Assembly: GCF_015624485.1 (NCBI RefSeq)
Contig: NZ_CP061378.1
Location: 4,712,001 to 4,776,000, forward strand
Direction of reading: 5' to 3'
From: Bradyrhizobium genosp. L
Lineage (GTDB): Bacteria; Pseudomonadota; Alphaproteobacteria; Rhizobiales; Xanthobacteraceae
Length of the DNA: 64,000 nucleotides
A program made the position numbers and the translations under genes. Under the pieces are notes generated by a model, which did not search any database, was not told where the DNA came from, and saw only the letters and a list, made by a program, of their open reading frames with translations. Positions 24,501-33,202 of this stretch are shown here, piece by piece. Within the stretch, counting starts at the first letter, position 1, and every line of letters begins with the position of its first letter.

Positions 24501-25091
24501 ATGGCCAAGGACTCTTCGAAGGACAAATCCGGCACGATCGAGGTCAAGAACTGCGACACGCATTACGTGATCACGCAGCCCAACCCGTTGCGCAAGGTGC
24601 TGCTGCGCGTGCCCGAAAGCGATCTCGACGATCCGGTCGGCCGCGCCGAGAAGGCGCTCGCGGGGCTGTCCGGCGAATTCAAGCAATGGATGACGATCGA
24701 GGCCGACCGCCTCTCCGCCGCGCATGAGGCGATCAAGCGCGACGGCTTCAACGCGCAGAGCCGCCAGGAACTGTTCCGCGCCGCCCACGACATCAAGGGC
24801 GATGCCGCGACGTTCGGCTATCCGTCCGCGGCCGTGGCGGCCGAGAGCCTGTGCCGCATCATCGAGCACGCCCCGGATCTCGACGCGGTGCCGGCGCAAT
24901 TGATCGCGCACCACATCAATGCCGTGCAGGCGATCGTGCGCGAACGCACCAAGCTCGACACCACCGTCGTGGCCGGCGTGCTGAGCAAGCAGTTGCGCGG
25001 CATCACCGACGAATTTCTGACCTACGCCAATCGCGATCGCCCCGAGCATCTCGAGGCGATCCTGGCGCCGAGCATCGTGCCGAACGAATAG
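24501..25091 (+). CDS. Hpt (histidine phosphotransfer) domain protein
   Basis: A 196-aa helical protein. The Hpt signature is AAHDIKGDAATFGYPSAAVA (phospho-accepting His in AHDIKG), with a helical bundle on either side (EFKQWMTIEADRLSAAHEAI, CRIIEHAPDLDAVPAQLI, IVRERTKLDTTVV). It relays phosphate between histidine kinases and receivers. It lies 8 bp after the response-regulator gene, so the two are almost certainly one operon and probable partners; no kinase is adjacent. Confidence 0.88.
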   Translation: MAKDSSKDKSGTIEVKNCDTHYVITQPNPLRKVLLRVPESDLDDPVGRAEKALAGLSGEFKQWMTIEADRLSAAHEAIKRDGFNAQSRQELFRAAHDIKGDAATFGYPSAAVAAESLCRIIEHAPDLDAVPAQLIAHHINAVQAIVRERTKLDTTVVAGVLSKQLRGITDEFLTYANRDRPEHLEAILAPSIVPNE

Positions 25092-25104
25092 GCGCGATTG
25101 CAGC

Positions 25105-26283
25105 TTACGCCGCGATCAGGTCGTCGTAAGCCTCATCTGCCTGCGCGTCTTCCGCGGCGAGCTCATCGCAGAACATCCGCGCATCCTCCCGCGCCGATTC
25201 CGTCGCGAAGCGGCGCAGCAGGATCAGCAGCGGTTCGGCGGCCGAACGGTCGGTTTCGCAATGCGTCAGCACCCGCTCCACCATGCGGCGATGCAGCCGC
25301 GCCGCGCCGTCGCTGGAATCGACGAACCCGATCTCGTGGCAGGCCTCGAGCGCGAAGCGGAATGCCGCGAAGGTGGTTTCCGGCATCCCGGCGCGCTTGA
25401 GCAGCGCCTGCAGCCCGCTGCCGCCGCGGTCGTTGATCAGCGCGGAGACCCGGCCAAAGGGCAGCCCGGACAATTCCGCGAGCGCGGCGCCGAACAAGTC
25501 GAGATTGCCCGACAGCAATGCGCGCAGGATCAATCCCGCGGTGAGCTGGCCGGTCGCGCGCAGATGGGTGATCAGGTTCTGCATGTCGCCGCCAAAGGCG
25601 CGCGACGCGATATTCACGGTGGACCGTTCGCGCGCCTCGTCGGCGATCCGTTCGGCGCGGTCGGCGCCGAGCCAGTTCCGCGCCACCACGAATTGCGCCA
25701 GCGTGTCGGAGAGCTTTGCGACCAGCGCCATCCGCGTCGCGGACGGCAGATCCTCCAGCTGCAGCATCGATTCCCTGATCGCCGCGAGATGGCCGTGGCG
25801 CTCGACGATGCGGTCCCAGGAGAACGGTGCCAGCCCCGCATAGGGGTTCTCGATCAATTCGAGTGCGGCCGCGGCCGAGCCGACCTCGGCGATCGCCGCG
25901 GCGACGGAGGCCGGCAAATTGAGGCGGCGCGCGATCGCGCATTGCATCTCGTCGCTTCCGGTCGCGACGATGTCGACGAGATCGGCATCGATCAGAAGTG
26001 GCGAATGTTCCAGCACCGGCAGCGCGATCGACGGCTGGTCCGCCGACAGGGCCCGCACGATGGCGGCCGGTGCCTCGGCGCTATGCGCAAACGTCTCCGC
26101 CATCGCCTGGCGCACCAAGGGCGACGGATCGTCGAGCAGCATCAGGAGCGCGCCTTCGGCCGCGATGCGGTCGTCTTCGGTGAGATCTGAAATGAGCCAG
26201 GCCCGCGCCAAGGCTCGGGTGGCCTCAGCCCGCTCGCCTGCGGGAGCGGTTCTAATCCAACTAATGAACTGCCGAACGATCAT
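25105..26283 (-). CDS. DUF2336 domain-containing protein
   Basis: A 392-aa all-helical protein of the DUF2336 type, widespread in Alphaproteobacteria. Characteristic pieces: ALLMLLDDPSPLVRQAMAET, ALSADQPSIALPVLEHSPLL (HEAT-like units), SRAFGGDMQNLITHLRATGQ, LTAGLILRALLSGNLDLF and LPFGRVSALINDRGGSGLQA. It converges tail-to-tail with the RR/Hpt operon, ending 13 bp after the Hpt stop. The biochemical role is unknown; the layout suggests but does not prove a link to the phosphorelay. Confidence 0.85.
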   Translation of the reverse strand: MIVRQFISWIRTAPAGERAEATRALARAWLISDLTEDDRIAAEGALLMLLDDPSPLVRQAMAETFAHSAEAPAAIVRALSADQPSIALPVLEHSPLLIDADLVDIVATGSDEMQCAIARRLNLPASVAAAIAEVGSAAAALELIENPYAGLAPFSWDRIVERHGHLAAIRESMLQLEDLPSATRMALVAKLSDTLAQFVVARNWLGADRAERIADEARERSTVNIASRAFGGDMQNLITHLRATGQLTAGLILRALLSGNLDLFGAALAELSGLPFGRVSALINDRGGSGLQALLKRAGMPETTFAAFRFALEACHEIGFVDSSDGAARLHRRMVERVLTHCETDRSAAEPLLILLRRFATESAREDARMFCDELAAEDAQADEAYDDLIAA

Positions 26284-26421
26284 GGTCCTGCCGGCTTACG
26301 CAACGAGACGGCATCGGAGAGCGACGCCACTATAGGAGAAAATAAACCATGACGCTTAACAAAGGGTTCACCATAAACGTTTGGGATTGTTGCCGTTTCG
26401 TTAACGGCCGAAAGGCGCACC

Positions 26422-26456
26422 AGAGCGTTTCGAGCGAAGTGGATACCGAAGCTCTA
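26422..26456. repeat. family A repeat, internally deleted copy
   Basis: AGAGCGTTTCGAGCGAAGTG, then GATACC, then GAAGCTCTAG: both ends of the family A unit joined, with about 65 bp of the middle missing and one T lost. It overlaps the last bases of the transglycosylase gene and supplies its TAG stop codon. Confidence 0.7.
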
Positions 26457-27461
26457 GCCGCTGCTGTAGGAGCCGGTCGGATCGCTGAACAGGTCGAGCC
26501 GGCCGGTCGCGCGGCCCGATGGCACGGCCGAGGCCGTGGTCGACGACGGCGCGCCCCACAATTCCTGCACCGCCGGCGAGACCGCCTGCGGGCGGTCGCC
26601 GACCTGGTACAGCGAGCGGAACACCGGCGCCTGCTGCGCCGAGGCGGTCGTCGACGACGCACCGCCGACTGGCGTCACCGCGCGGGAATCTGGGAAGCCC
26701 GAGAGATAGGACGCGGTGTCCATGGTCAGCGCCGGCGTCGGCACGGCGCTTGCGACCGCCGTAGAGCTCATCGCGTCGCCGCCGGCCGCAGCGTAAGCGG
26801 TGCGGGTGTCCTTGGCATTGGCCGCCGCGACATAGCGCGTGGTCAACACCGAATAGACCTGCGAGACGCTGCGTGCGCTGCCCGACTTGTCGTAGAAGAT
26901 CGAGTAATTGGCGGACGCAGCCTTCGGAAACATTGCCGCCGCATTGGCGCTCGGGGAGTCTTCGGCGCTCGAGATCAGCTTGGCGGCGCCGCCGACGCCC
27001 ATGAAATGCGCCATATAGAGTTCGGAATCGGTCGGGCGGCGGCCGATCATGCCGGTCAGCTTGAAGCTGTTGGATTGCGTCAGGGCAGCTGCCATCGACG
27101 ACGACGCATTGGGATCGTCGCGCAGCTTCATGATGGTGTTGCGCGCGCTGGCGTCGCTGACCGAATAGCTGCCGTCGGAATTCCTGCTAATGGCGTCGGC
27201 ATATTGGCCGTAGCCGAGCTGGGGACCCGCTTCCTTGACGGTGCCGAGCCAGGTCTGGTCGATGAACTGGAACAGCCCATGCGCCGACGAGGTCGAGGCG
27301 CCGGCCCGCGGATCGAAATTGGATTCCATCTTCGCGGTGGTCAGCAGATATTCGAAGCTGGTCCCGGTCGTCGACGCGGCCTGCTTGATCGCGCCCGCCA
27401 CCTTCAGGCGCGAGGGATCGACACCTGCCGCCGCCGAGGCATTGATCGTGTCGACCGCCAT
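26454..27461 (-). CDS. lytic transglycosylase SLT-domain protein
   Basis: A 335-aa protein starting at the ATG giving MAVDTINASAAAG; 12 further codons are open upstream. The SLT domain (about 25-110) has the catalytic Glu in LLTTAKMESNFDPRAG, then SSAHGLFQFIDQTWLGTV, typical of peptidoglycan-cleaving transglycosylases. A second conserved block is DSELYMAHFMGVGGAAKLIS. The C-terminal 130 residues are low-complexity (Ala/Ser/Thr). There is no signal peptide, as in several alphaproteobacterial members linked to flagellar or secretion assembly. The stop codon lies inside a dispersed repeat. Confidence 0.85.
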   Translation of the reverse strand: MAVDTINASAAAGVDPSRLKVAGAIKQAASTTGTSFEYLLTTAKMESNFDPRAGASTSSAHGLFQFIDQTWLGTVKEAGPQLGYGQYADAISRNSDGSYSVSDASARNTIMKLRDDPNASSSMAAALTQSNSFKLTGMIGRRPTDSELYMAHFMGVGGAAKLISSAEDSPSANAAAMFPKAASANYSIFYDKSGSARSVSQVYSVLTTRYVAAANAKDTRTAYAAAGGDAMSSTAVASAVPTPALTMDTASYLSGFPDSRAVTPVGGASSTTASAQQAPVFRSLYQVGDRPQAVSPAVQELWGAPSSTTASAVPSGRATGRLDLFSDPTGSYSSG

Positions 27462-27561
27462 TGATCCGGTGCCTTGTCGGGCGCCGGCAATCGGCACCCT
27501 TGTCGTGTCAGAATATGTCGGGTTCAGACTGCCGCAATTATGGTTAATGCCGCGTTAACAC

Positions 27562-27984
27562 TCACTTGCGATAGACCTGCGCCGGATCGAACAGCCGCTC
27601 GGCGTCGACAAAGGCGAGGCTCACCGCACCGCCCTCGCCTTTCACCGCGCGATAGAAGCAGGAGCGCCGGCCGGTGTGGCAGGCCGCACCGATCTGCTCG
27701 ACCTTGAGCCACACCGCGTCCTGGTCGCAGTCGAGCCGGATCTCGACCACGCGCTGGGTCTGGCCCGAGCTCTCGCCCTTGCGCCACAGCGCGCCCCGGG
27801 AGCGGCTGAAGTACCAGGCCTCGCCGGTCGCGATCGTCTTGCGCAAGGCCTCGTCGTTCATATGCGCGACCATCAGCACGTCGCCGCTCACGACGTCGGT
27901 CGCGACGCAGGTCACGAGACCTGCCGCGTCGAATTTGGGCTGGAACGCCAGCCCCTCCTCGCGCTCGTGATCGTGGCTCGACAC
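27562..27984 (-). CDS. hisI: phosphoribosyl-AMP cyclohydrolase
   Basis: A 140-aa enzyme of histidine biosynthesis (third step, hydrolysis of phosphoribosyl-AMP), single-function form without the HisE half. Motifs: [40 protein letters not shown], metal-site [17 protein letters not shown] and zinc cysteines in [14 protein letters not shown]. The start is a GTG giving [10 protein letters not shown] with only a weak Shine-Dalgarno. It lies 27 bp after folE on the same strand, a folE-hisI pairing I remember from other Bradyrhizobium genomes. Confidence 0.95.
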   Translation of the reverse strand: MSSHDHEREEGLAFQPKFDAAGLVTCVATDVVSGDVLMVAHMNDEALRKTIATGEAWYFSRSRGALWRKGESSGQTQRVVEIRLDCDQDAVWLKVEQIGAACHTGRRSCFYRAVKGEGGAVSLAFVDAERLFDPAQVYRK

Positions 27985-28011
27985 GGAAATCTTGCTCGGG
28001 AAATCGCGAGG

Positions 28012-28689
28012 TTACCGACCCGGTCCTCGCACCAGGGACAGGAAACGCTGCTGCTCCGCCGGATTGTCGCGGAACACGCCGGTGAAGCGGCTGGTGAAGG
28101 TCGATGCGCCGTGCTTGGCGACGCCGCGCACCGACATGCAGGTATGCTCCGCCTCGATCAGTACCGCGACGCCGCGTGGCTTCAGCACCTCGTCGATCGC
28201 GGCCGCGACCTGCGCGGTGAGATGCTCCTGGGTCTGCAGCCGGCGGGCGAAGATGTCGGTCAACCGCGCCAGTTTGGAGAGACCGACGACGCGCTCGACC
28301 GGCGTATAGGCGATGTGCGCCTTGCCGTAGAACGGCATCATGTGATGCTCGCACTGCGAGGTGAACTCGATGTCGCGCACCAGCACGAAATCATCGTAGC
28401 CGGCGGTCTCGCCGAAGGTGCGGTTCAAGACCTCGGCCGGGCACTGGTGATAGCCCTGATAGAGCTCGTCATAGGCCTCGACGACGCGGCGCGGCGTGTC
28501 GAGCAGGCCTTCGCGGCCGGTATCCTCGCCGATATAGCTGAGCAGCGTCTTCACCGCCGCTTCGGCCTCCGACCGCGACGGGCGCGGCTGGTCGGCGCGG
28601 ACGGCCGCGGCCATGAATTCGGAAGGATCGAGCTCGGATTTGGCGTCCGCGGGCTTGTTGGGGCGGATCGGTTTGATCAAGGCGTCCAT
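28012..28689 (-). CDS. folE: GTP cyclohydrolase I
   Basis: A 225-aa type I GTP cyclohydrolase, first enzyme of folate (tetrahydropterin) synthesis. After a variable N-terminus come [20 protein letters not shown], the zinc/active-site [38 protein letters not shown] and the His/Cys motif [20 protein letters not shown]. The ATG is preceded by GGAGAAGAC. It is upstream of hisI in the same direction. Confidence 0.96.
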   Translation of the reverse strand: MDALIKPIRPNKPADAKSELDPSEFMAAAVRADQPRPSRSEAEAAVKTLLSYIGEDTGREGLLDTPRRVVEAYDELYQGYHQCPAEVLNRTFGETAGYDDFVLVRDIEFTSQCEHHMMPFYGKAHIAYTPVERVVGLSKLARLTDIFARRLQTQEHLTAQVAAAIDEVLKPRGVAVLIEAEHTCMSVRGVAKHGASTFTSRFTGVFRDNPAEQQRFLSLVRGPGR

Positions 28690-28932
28690 GTCTTCTCCGT
28701 TCGACCGGCCTTGCGGCCGGATGTGTCACCGGGCAGACGGGGCGGAGTGTGGCCGCCGGGCGCCTGAGTCCGTTATCTCTGGTCTTGCCCCTCGCTCGCG
28801 CACCGCCGGCGGAGGTGGGCCGCGGCGGCTGCATGGCCGGAGGATGTTTCGGCAGCCACGCCGTTCATATATAGGACGATGAAATCCAGCCGCCAAGTGC
28901 GGACGGCCCCGCCGGAACCAGGCATCTGCCCC

Positions 28933-29379
28933 ATGCTGAACGACATTTACAACAAGCGGATCATCGAGTTGGCCGGCAATATTCCGCGCCTCGGCCGCCT
29001 CCCCGCCCCCGACGCCAGCGCCACCGCTCATTCCAAGCTGTGCGGCTCGACCGTGAAGGTCGACCTCAAGATGGACGGCGGCGTGGTGACCGATTTCGCC
29101 CATGACGTGAAGGCCTGCGCGCTGGGCCAGGCCTCGTCCTCGATCATGGCAAGCCATGTGGTGGGCTCGACGGCGGACGAACTGCGCGAGCTGCGCGAGA
29201 CCGTGCGCAAGATGCTGAAGGAAAACGGCGCGCCGCCACAGGGCGGCAAATGGGCCGACATTGCCCTGCTCGAACCGGTGCGCGACTACAAGGCCCGCCA
29301 TGCCTCGACCCTGCTGACATTCGATGCGGTGGTGGATGCGATCGGCCAGATCGAGGCGAAGGCGAAGCAGCCGGCGTAG
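28933..29379 (+). CDS. IscU/SufU-like iron-sulfur scaffold protein
   Basis: A 148-aa protein starting at the second ATG (MLNDIYNKRIIELAGNIPRL), where the family begins. Two of the three scaffold cysteines are visible: KLCGSTVKVDL and VKACALGQASSSIM. The third is replaced in DYKARHASTLLTFDAV, where the canonical KCALLPW-type Cys would be. This variant looks normal for an alphaproteobacterial NifU-N-like subgroup. It may help Fe-S assembly or transfer, but the missing ligand makes a classical scaffold role uncertain. It is divergent from folE. Confidence 0.85.
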   Translation: MLNDIYNKRIIELAGNIPRLGRLPAPDASATAHSKLCGSTVKVDLKMDGGVVTDFAHDVKACALGQASSSIMASHVVGSTADELRELRETVRKMLKENGAPPQGGKWADIALLEPVRDYKARHASTLLTFDAVVDAIGQIEAKAKQPA

Positions 29380-29427
29380 GTGCTGGCGACCATGGCGCCC
29401 GTAAGGGCCGCGCGGACCCACACAATT

Positions 29428-29543
29428 GTCGTCCTGGCGAAAGCCAGGACCCATAGCCACCGAATGTGATTGTGACCGGGATCGCGGCCCCAACGCGACA
29501 ACTGACAGTTGGGGTAATGGGTCCTGGCTTTCGCCAGGACGAC
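29428..29543. mobile_element. MITE-like element, 116 bp
   Basis: Perfect 27-bp terminal inverted repeats (29428-29454 and 29517-29543; each contains CCTGGCGAAAGCCAGG, itself a hairpin) flank a 62-bp core with GCGACAACTGACAGTTGGGG. A homologous element at 59656-59775 has the same ends and, in opposite orientation, a recognisably similar core. No coding capacity. Probably a non-autonomous or REP-derived mobile unit. Confidence 0.7.
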
Positions 29544-29604
29544 GCCGAATGCTGCACGAATTACGATGACAGCGCTCAATTCACGCGTCAGCCGACGACG
29601 ATCG

Positions 29605-30030
29605 TTACTCCGCCGCGCTGAACCGCAACGTCCCTGCCCGCCGGCTTGGCTTGCCGGTGTCGTTGGGGTGATTGACGCCATCCGTGACCGGCACCTCGGC
29701 GAAATCGAACGGGCTCACCCCGTCCAGGCAAGCCACGTTCACCGCATAAAGGCTCTGGTTGGATCGTCGCTGATGGTGGGTGTAGATGCCGCAGCGGGAG
29801 CAGAAGAAGTGTTGTGCTGCTCCAGTGTGGAAGCGATAGCTCGTCAGCGCATCCTCGCCTTGCAGGAATGTGATCCCGCCCATTTCCGCCATGGCGACGA
29901 CGGCGCCGCGCATTCGGCAGTAGGAGCAGGTGCAGCGCAGGATCGAGTTGAAGCCGTCGCTGAGCGTCACCTCGAAGCGCACCGCGCCGCAATGGCACTG
30001 GCCTGTCCGAACGTTGCTGTCAGCAGCCAT
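29605..30030 (-). CDS. GFA-family (glutathione-dependent formaldehyde-activating-like) protein
   Basis: A 141-aa zinc protein of the GFA/CENP-V fold. Zinc-ligand motifs: GQCHCGAVRFEV, RCTCSYCRMRGAV and FFCSRCGIYTHHQ. Many GFA-fold proteins have no proven formaldehyde-related activity, so the name denotes fold only. It lies next to the exported ClpP-like gene on the same strand (17 bp between the ClpP-like start side's gene end and this gene), but with no evident functional tie. Confidence 0.88.
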   Translation of the reverse strand: MAADSNVRTGQCHCGAVRFEVTLSDGFNSILRCTCSYCRMRGAVVAMAEMGGITFLQGEDALTSYRFHTGAAQHFFCSRCGIYTHHQRRSNQSLYAVNVACLDGVSPFDFAEVPVTDGVNHPNDTGKPSRRAGTLRFSAAE

Positions 30031-30047
30031 GTTGCCGGATGGCTTCC

Positions 30048-30965
30048 CTATTGCGCGGGCTGCACCGGCGCGGGCGCTCCCGTGCCGCCGGTCGGCACCA
30101 CGGCTTCGGCGGTCTTGGTCGGCTTGGCGGGCTGCGGCGGCGCCTCGCCTTCCACCGCGCTGCTCACGAAGCGGTCGCGATCCTTCGGCTTGGCGTCGGC
30201 GACGGGCACGTTGCTGTCCTGACGCGGCAGCACGTCGGCTGCGGATTCCGTCGTGACGAGATTGGTGAGCCGCAGCTCGGCCGGCGACAATTCGTGCAAA
30301 TCTTCCCAGGGCGGCACGCTGAGCGCGAGCGACAGCAGCTCGCCTCCCCCGCCCATGTCGAAGGTGTATTTGGCAAGGCGGCCGATGTCGCGCTCGACGA
30401 TCATCAGGTCCTGCGCGGTGTAGCTCGCGGCGCGGGCGTCATCGGCACGGTCGCCCATCCAGATCTGGTGGACGCGGACATGGGCGGCCGGCGGCACGTA
30501 GCGCGTCTTGCCGGACAGCAGCAGGAACACGCACATCGACTCGCAATAGGCCTCCGGCATCACGCTGGCGCGGTCGCCCTGCGCGGGATCTCCGACCACG
30601 CTGGTGCCGACCGTGGTCAGCGCGCCGAGACCGCGGAAGCGGCGGCCGAGCGTGATCGCGTCGTTGACCGAGCCGCCGGAGGAATCAAGCACAATCGTGG
30701 CGCCGCCGAGCTGGCGGCCGCGGGCGAACTCGTCGAAATCCTTCGGGCTATCTGCAGTGATGATGCCGACCGCCGACACCCAGCCGCGGCAGTTCGGCTG
30801 GCAGGCAATCCAGCTGAACTTCATCGGCAGCTTGCGTTCTTCCAGGGTCGCGCTGGCATGCGCGGAGTTGCCCAGCGTGGTCACCGTGCCGGGAACTGCG
30901 ATCGACAGGCCGATTGCGCCGAGCAGCGCCCAGCCGCGCAAGGAAAGCGACGTCACGAGCCTCAA
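30048..30965 (-). CDS. exported ClpP/crotonase-like protein
   Basis: A 305-aa protein. The start is TTG (30965) preceded by GGAAGGAACC; a GTG 9 bp on is an alternative. A hydrophobic N-terminal signal is followed by a ClpP-like fold: ATIVLDSSGGSVNDAITLGR, candidate nucleophile Ser in CESMCVFLLLSGKTRY, candidate His in HVRVHQIWMG. The C-terminus is Pro/Lys-rich. A related gene is at 37429-38676. ClpP-like periplasmic proteins of this type are uncharacterised; proteolysis is plausible, not shown. Confidence 0.75.
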   Translation of the reverse strand: MRLVTSLSLRGWALLGAIGLSIAVPGTVTTLGNSAHASATLEERKLPMKFSWIACQPNCRGWVSAVGIITADSPKDFDEFARGRQLGGATIVLDSSGGSVNDAITLGRRFRGLGALTTVGTSVVGDPAQGDRASVMPEAYCESMCVFLLLSGKTRYVPPAAHVRVHQIWMGDRADDARAASYTAQDLMIVERDIGRLAKYTFDMGGGGELLSLALSVPPWEDLHELSPAELRLTNLVTTESAADVLPRQDSNVPVADAKPKDRDRFVSSAVEGEAPPQPAKPTKTAEAVVPTGGTGAPAPVQPAQ

Positions 30966-31233
30966 TTTGGTTCCTTCCCCCGAGCCCCAGGTGAAAAAAT
31001 CGGCGGTGCAAAAGTCGGCAGCGGCCCCACGTCAAAAAACCATATGTCGATGCGCCATGATTCTGTCATCGGCGCGCAATCGGAACGGTAAGCTTGCTGA
31101 CCTGGACCGTCCATAGGACCTTTGCTGCAGCGCCATCGCGCCGTGGGATAATTACGAACTGTGGCGTAAATATCTGCAACAGTAGGGTTCCAAGGCATTG
31201 GAACCCCCGCAAGACTACGTAGATGAGTGCGGC

Positions 31234-31590
31234 ATGCCATCGTCAGACCATTCAACGTCACACCATCCGCAATGCATGGAGTGTGCCACGCAGATGCGCC
31301 GGCTGCCGCGCAATCTCGGCCGCGGCCTGATCTGGATCTACCGGCACGCGCTGTCGCCGCTGGTCGGCTACAATTGCCGGCATCTGCCGACCTGCTCGGT
31401 CTATGGCGATGAGGCGATCGAGCGCTTCGGGCTGTGGGCCGGCGGCTGGATGACCTTGGCGCGGCTGCTGCGCTGCCAGCCTTTCGGGACATCGGGCATC
31501 GACAATGTGCCATCGTCGAAACCTGACGGCGCGCACTGGTACCTGCCCTGGCGCTACGGCCGCTGGCGCGGCGTCAACGACAGCCATTGA
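31234..31590 (+). CDS. yidD: membrane protein insertion efficiency factor YidD
   Basis: A 118-aa protein with the YidD core GLIWIYRHALSPLVGYNCRH followed by LPTCSVYGDEAIERFGLWAG and a C-terminal WYLPWRYGRWR. YidD assists YidC-dependent insertion at the inner membrane. The start is the ATG giving MPSSDHSTSHH; a later ATG (MRRLPRNLG) is also possible and closer to the family start. Unlike many genomes, rnpA, rpmH and yidC are not adjacent, which is common in Rhizobiales. Confidence 0.88.
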   Translation: MPSSDHSTSHHPQCMECATQMRRLPRNLGRGLIWIYRHALSPLVGYNCRHLPTCSVYGDEAIERFGLWAGGWMTLARLLRCQPFGTSGIDNVPSSKPDGAHWYLPWRYGRWRGVNDSH

Positions 31591-31615
31591 GCGGTTTGCT
31601 GCGCCGCTTCCAGCC

Positions 31616-31717
31616 GAGAGCATTTTCCGTTCCGATGGAATCGGAACGGAGCTCTGGTTTTTGTTCTGACGCGTTTTCTTCACGCGAACCGGTATCCACG
31701 TCGCTCGAAAACGCTCT
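31616..31717. repeat. dispersed palindromic repeat, family A, full copy (inverted)
   Basis: Reverse-complement copy of the unit at 2010-2107: GAGAGCATTTTCCGTTCCGA, internal hairpin CCGTTCCGAT/ATCGGAACGG, then GACGCGTTTTCTTCACGCG and GGTATCCACGTCGCTCG, ending AACGCTCT. It follows yidD by 25 bp and may form its 3' end. Confidence 0.8.
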
Positions 31718-31795
31718 CATGGCGCATTGCAGGCGCGCGGAACCGAAGCCCATAGTCACGCATTGTTTCAGTGCCCCCTTGGGGAGGAAACAACA

Positions 31796-31969
31796 ATGCG
31801 CTGGAAAATCAGCCACCATGATCACGGTCACGATCCCCGGCAGGTCGACCTCTTGGCCGTGCTAGCCCTGCTGGTCGTGATCGTCGCCGCCTACGGATAT
31901 TTCATCCATCAGCCGAACCGGCCGAGCACGACGGCGTTCATCGTGCCGAGCCAGAGCGTGAAGTGGTGA
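31796..31969 (+). CDS. small single-span membrane protein (57 aa)
   Basis: The ATG after GAGGAAACAACA gives MRWKISHHDHGHDPRQVDLL, a His-rich cytoplasmic start, then a membrane helix (about residues 19-37, LLAVLALLVVIVAAYGYF), then about 20 polar residues ending VPSQSVKW. Good RBS and a clear membrane helix support it. Function unknown. It lies between a repeat and a convergent gene. Confidence 0.6.
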   Translation: MRWKISHHDHGHDPRQVDLLAVLALLVVIVAAYGYFIHQPNRPSTTAFIVPSQSVKW

Positions 31970-31990
31970 GGCGCAGCGCGCCTGCAAAAG

Positions 31991-33202
31991 CTAACGCCAG
32001 AACCAGAAGCCGTCGGGCGGCGGAGGTGGTGGACGCGGGCGGCGCGGACGCGGCTTTGGTGGCGCTTCGGGGGCCGCCTCCTCCGTCGCGGCGGCCGCCT
32101 CCGCCGGCGCAGCGCCATTATCGGGCAGCCTGACCGACAGCAGCAGATTGGATTCGTGCTGCCGCCAGCGATAGCCGATGCCGAAATCGATCGGTTGCGC
32201 GCGGTGGAACAGCTCGGCGTAGGATTTTTGATAGCGGCCGGGGAATTTGTCGATCGGGCCGAGATAATGGCCGAATGGGAAGAAGCGCCACGCCTTGGCG
32301 TTGTAATAGGTCAGCGGAATGCCGGAATCGTCCTGGATCACGGTCGCGCTGTTGGCGAGGATGAAGTTGCGCACCGTCGAGAAATTGCCGGCGTGCAGCA
32401 GATAGGACGCGCTCTTGATCAGGCTGTTGCCGGGCGCGAGCGTCGCGCAGAATTTCAGGAAGCCGCTCGACTTGACGCCCGAATTGGAGAGATCGGTCGA
32501 GAAGTAATACAAGGTCTTCTCGACGCCGTCGGCGCCGGCGAAGGTGATGCGCGTGCCCGGCGTCTTGCTGTGGGCCGGCACATCGGCGCCGACCACGAGC
32601 GTGCCGTTGTCGTCGATCGCGACCGGCTTGACGTCGCGGATGGTCTTGCCGGCGCGTGCGAGGAAAACATAGAGGATCGGCAAGGTGCCGCTGACCCCGC
32701 CCGCGTGCAGGTCGGTCTTCATCTGCTTGGTGATGAAGAAGGAGAAGCTCAGGATCGATCCGAGCGAGCGTTCGACGCTGTGCAGCGACGCAGCGGCACC
32801 GCCGCGCGTCAGGTCGGGCACGGCGCCGGGCGGCTCCAGCGCGCTCAGCACGTAGGTGGTCGCCTTGCCGTAGAACGCATCGGCATAGAGGAAGTCCGGG
32901 CCCGAGAACATGTAGAACATGGTCGGCTTCGGCGCGGCGAGATTGGCGTCGGACCAGGCGCGGATCTTGGACAATTGCCGCTGCTCGAGCTGGGCGAAGG
33001 CGGAGTCGAAGAACTTCGCGTGGCGCTGCCAGACGGCATCCTTGGTCAGCGGCGCCAGCGGCGAATCGGCCGACGGCGGCATGCCGGCGAGGAAGCGCGC
33101 GGTGTCGTCGGCCGTCGCCTCGGCGGCGCGCGCCGCCGGCGCAAGCGGCAGCAGCAGCACTGCTGCCAGCGCCAATAGTCTCAACGGCAATGACATGCTC
33201 AT
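31991..33202 (-). CDS. exported hypothetical protein (403 aa)
   Basis: Signal peptide (MSMSLPLRLLALAAVLLLPL...AARA). The mature domain of about 340 residues includes RHAKFFDSAFAQLEQRQLSK, PTMFYMFSGPDFLYADAFYG, SLGSILSFSFFITKQMKTDL and AWRFFPFGHYLGPIDKFPGR, then a Pro/Arg-rich tail with eight consecutive prolines near the end (RRPRPPPPPPDGFWFWR). It resembles unnamed secreted proteins of Bradyrhizobium/Rhodopseudomonas. Its ATG overlaps the permease stop by 4 bp (ATGA), so it is probably co-translated with it. Function unknown. Confidence 0.75.
   Translation of the reverse strand: MSMSLPLRLLALAAVLLLPLAPAARAAEATADDTARFLAGMPPSADSPLAPLTKDAVWQRHAKFFDSAFAQLEQRQLSKIRAWSDANLAAPKPTMFYMFSGPDFLYADAFYGKATTYVLSALEPPGAVPDLTRGGAAASLHSVERSLGSILSFSFFITKQMKTDLHAGGVSGTLPILYVFLARAGKTIRDVKPVAIDDNGTLVVGADVPAHSKTPGTRITFAGADGVEKTLYYFSTDLSNSGVKSSGFLKFCATLAPGNSLIKSASYLLHAGNFSTVRNFILANSATVIQDDSGIPLTYYNAKAWRFFPFGHYLGPIDKFPGRYQKSYAELFHRAQPIDFGIGYRWRQHESNLLLSVRLPDNGAAPAEAAAATEEAAPEAPPKPRPRRPRPPPPPPDGFWFWR

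Noticed and set aside
28012..28689. Riboswitch upstream of folE (THF or preQ1 type)
   Set aside because: The leader between folE and the divergent scaffold gene lacks any conserved riboswitch core that I could identify.
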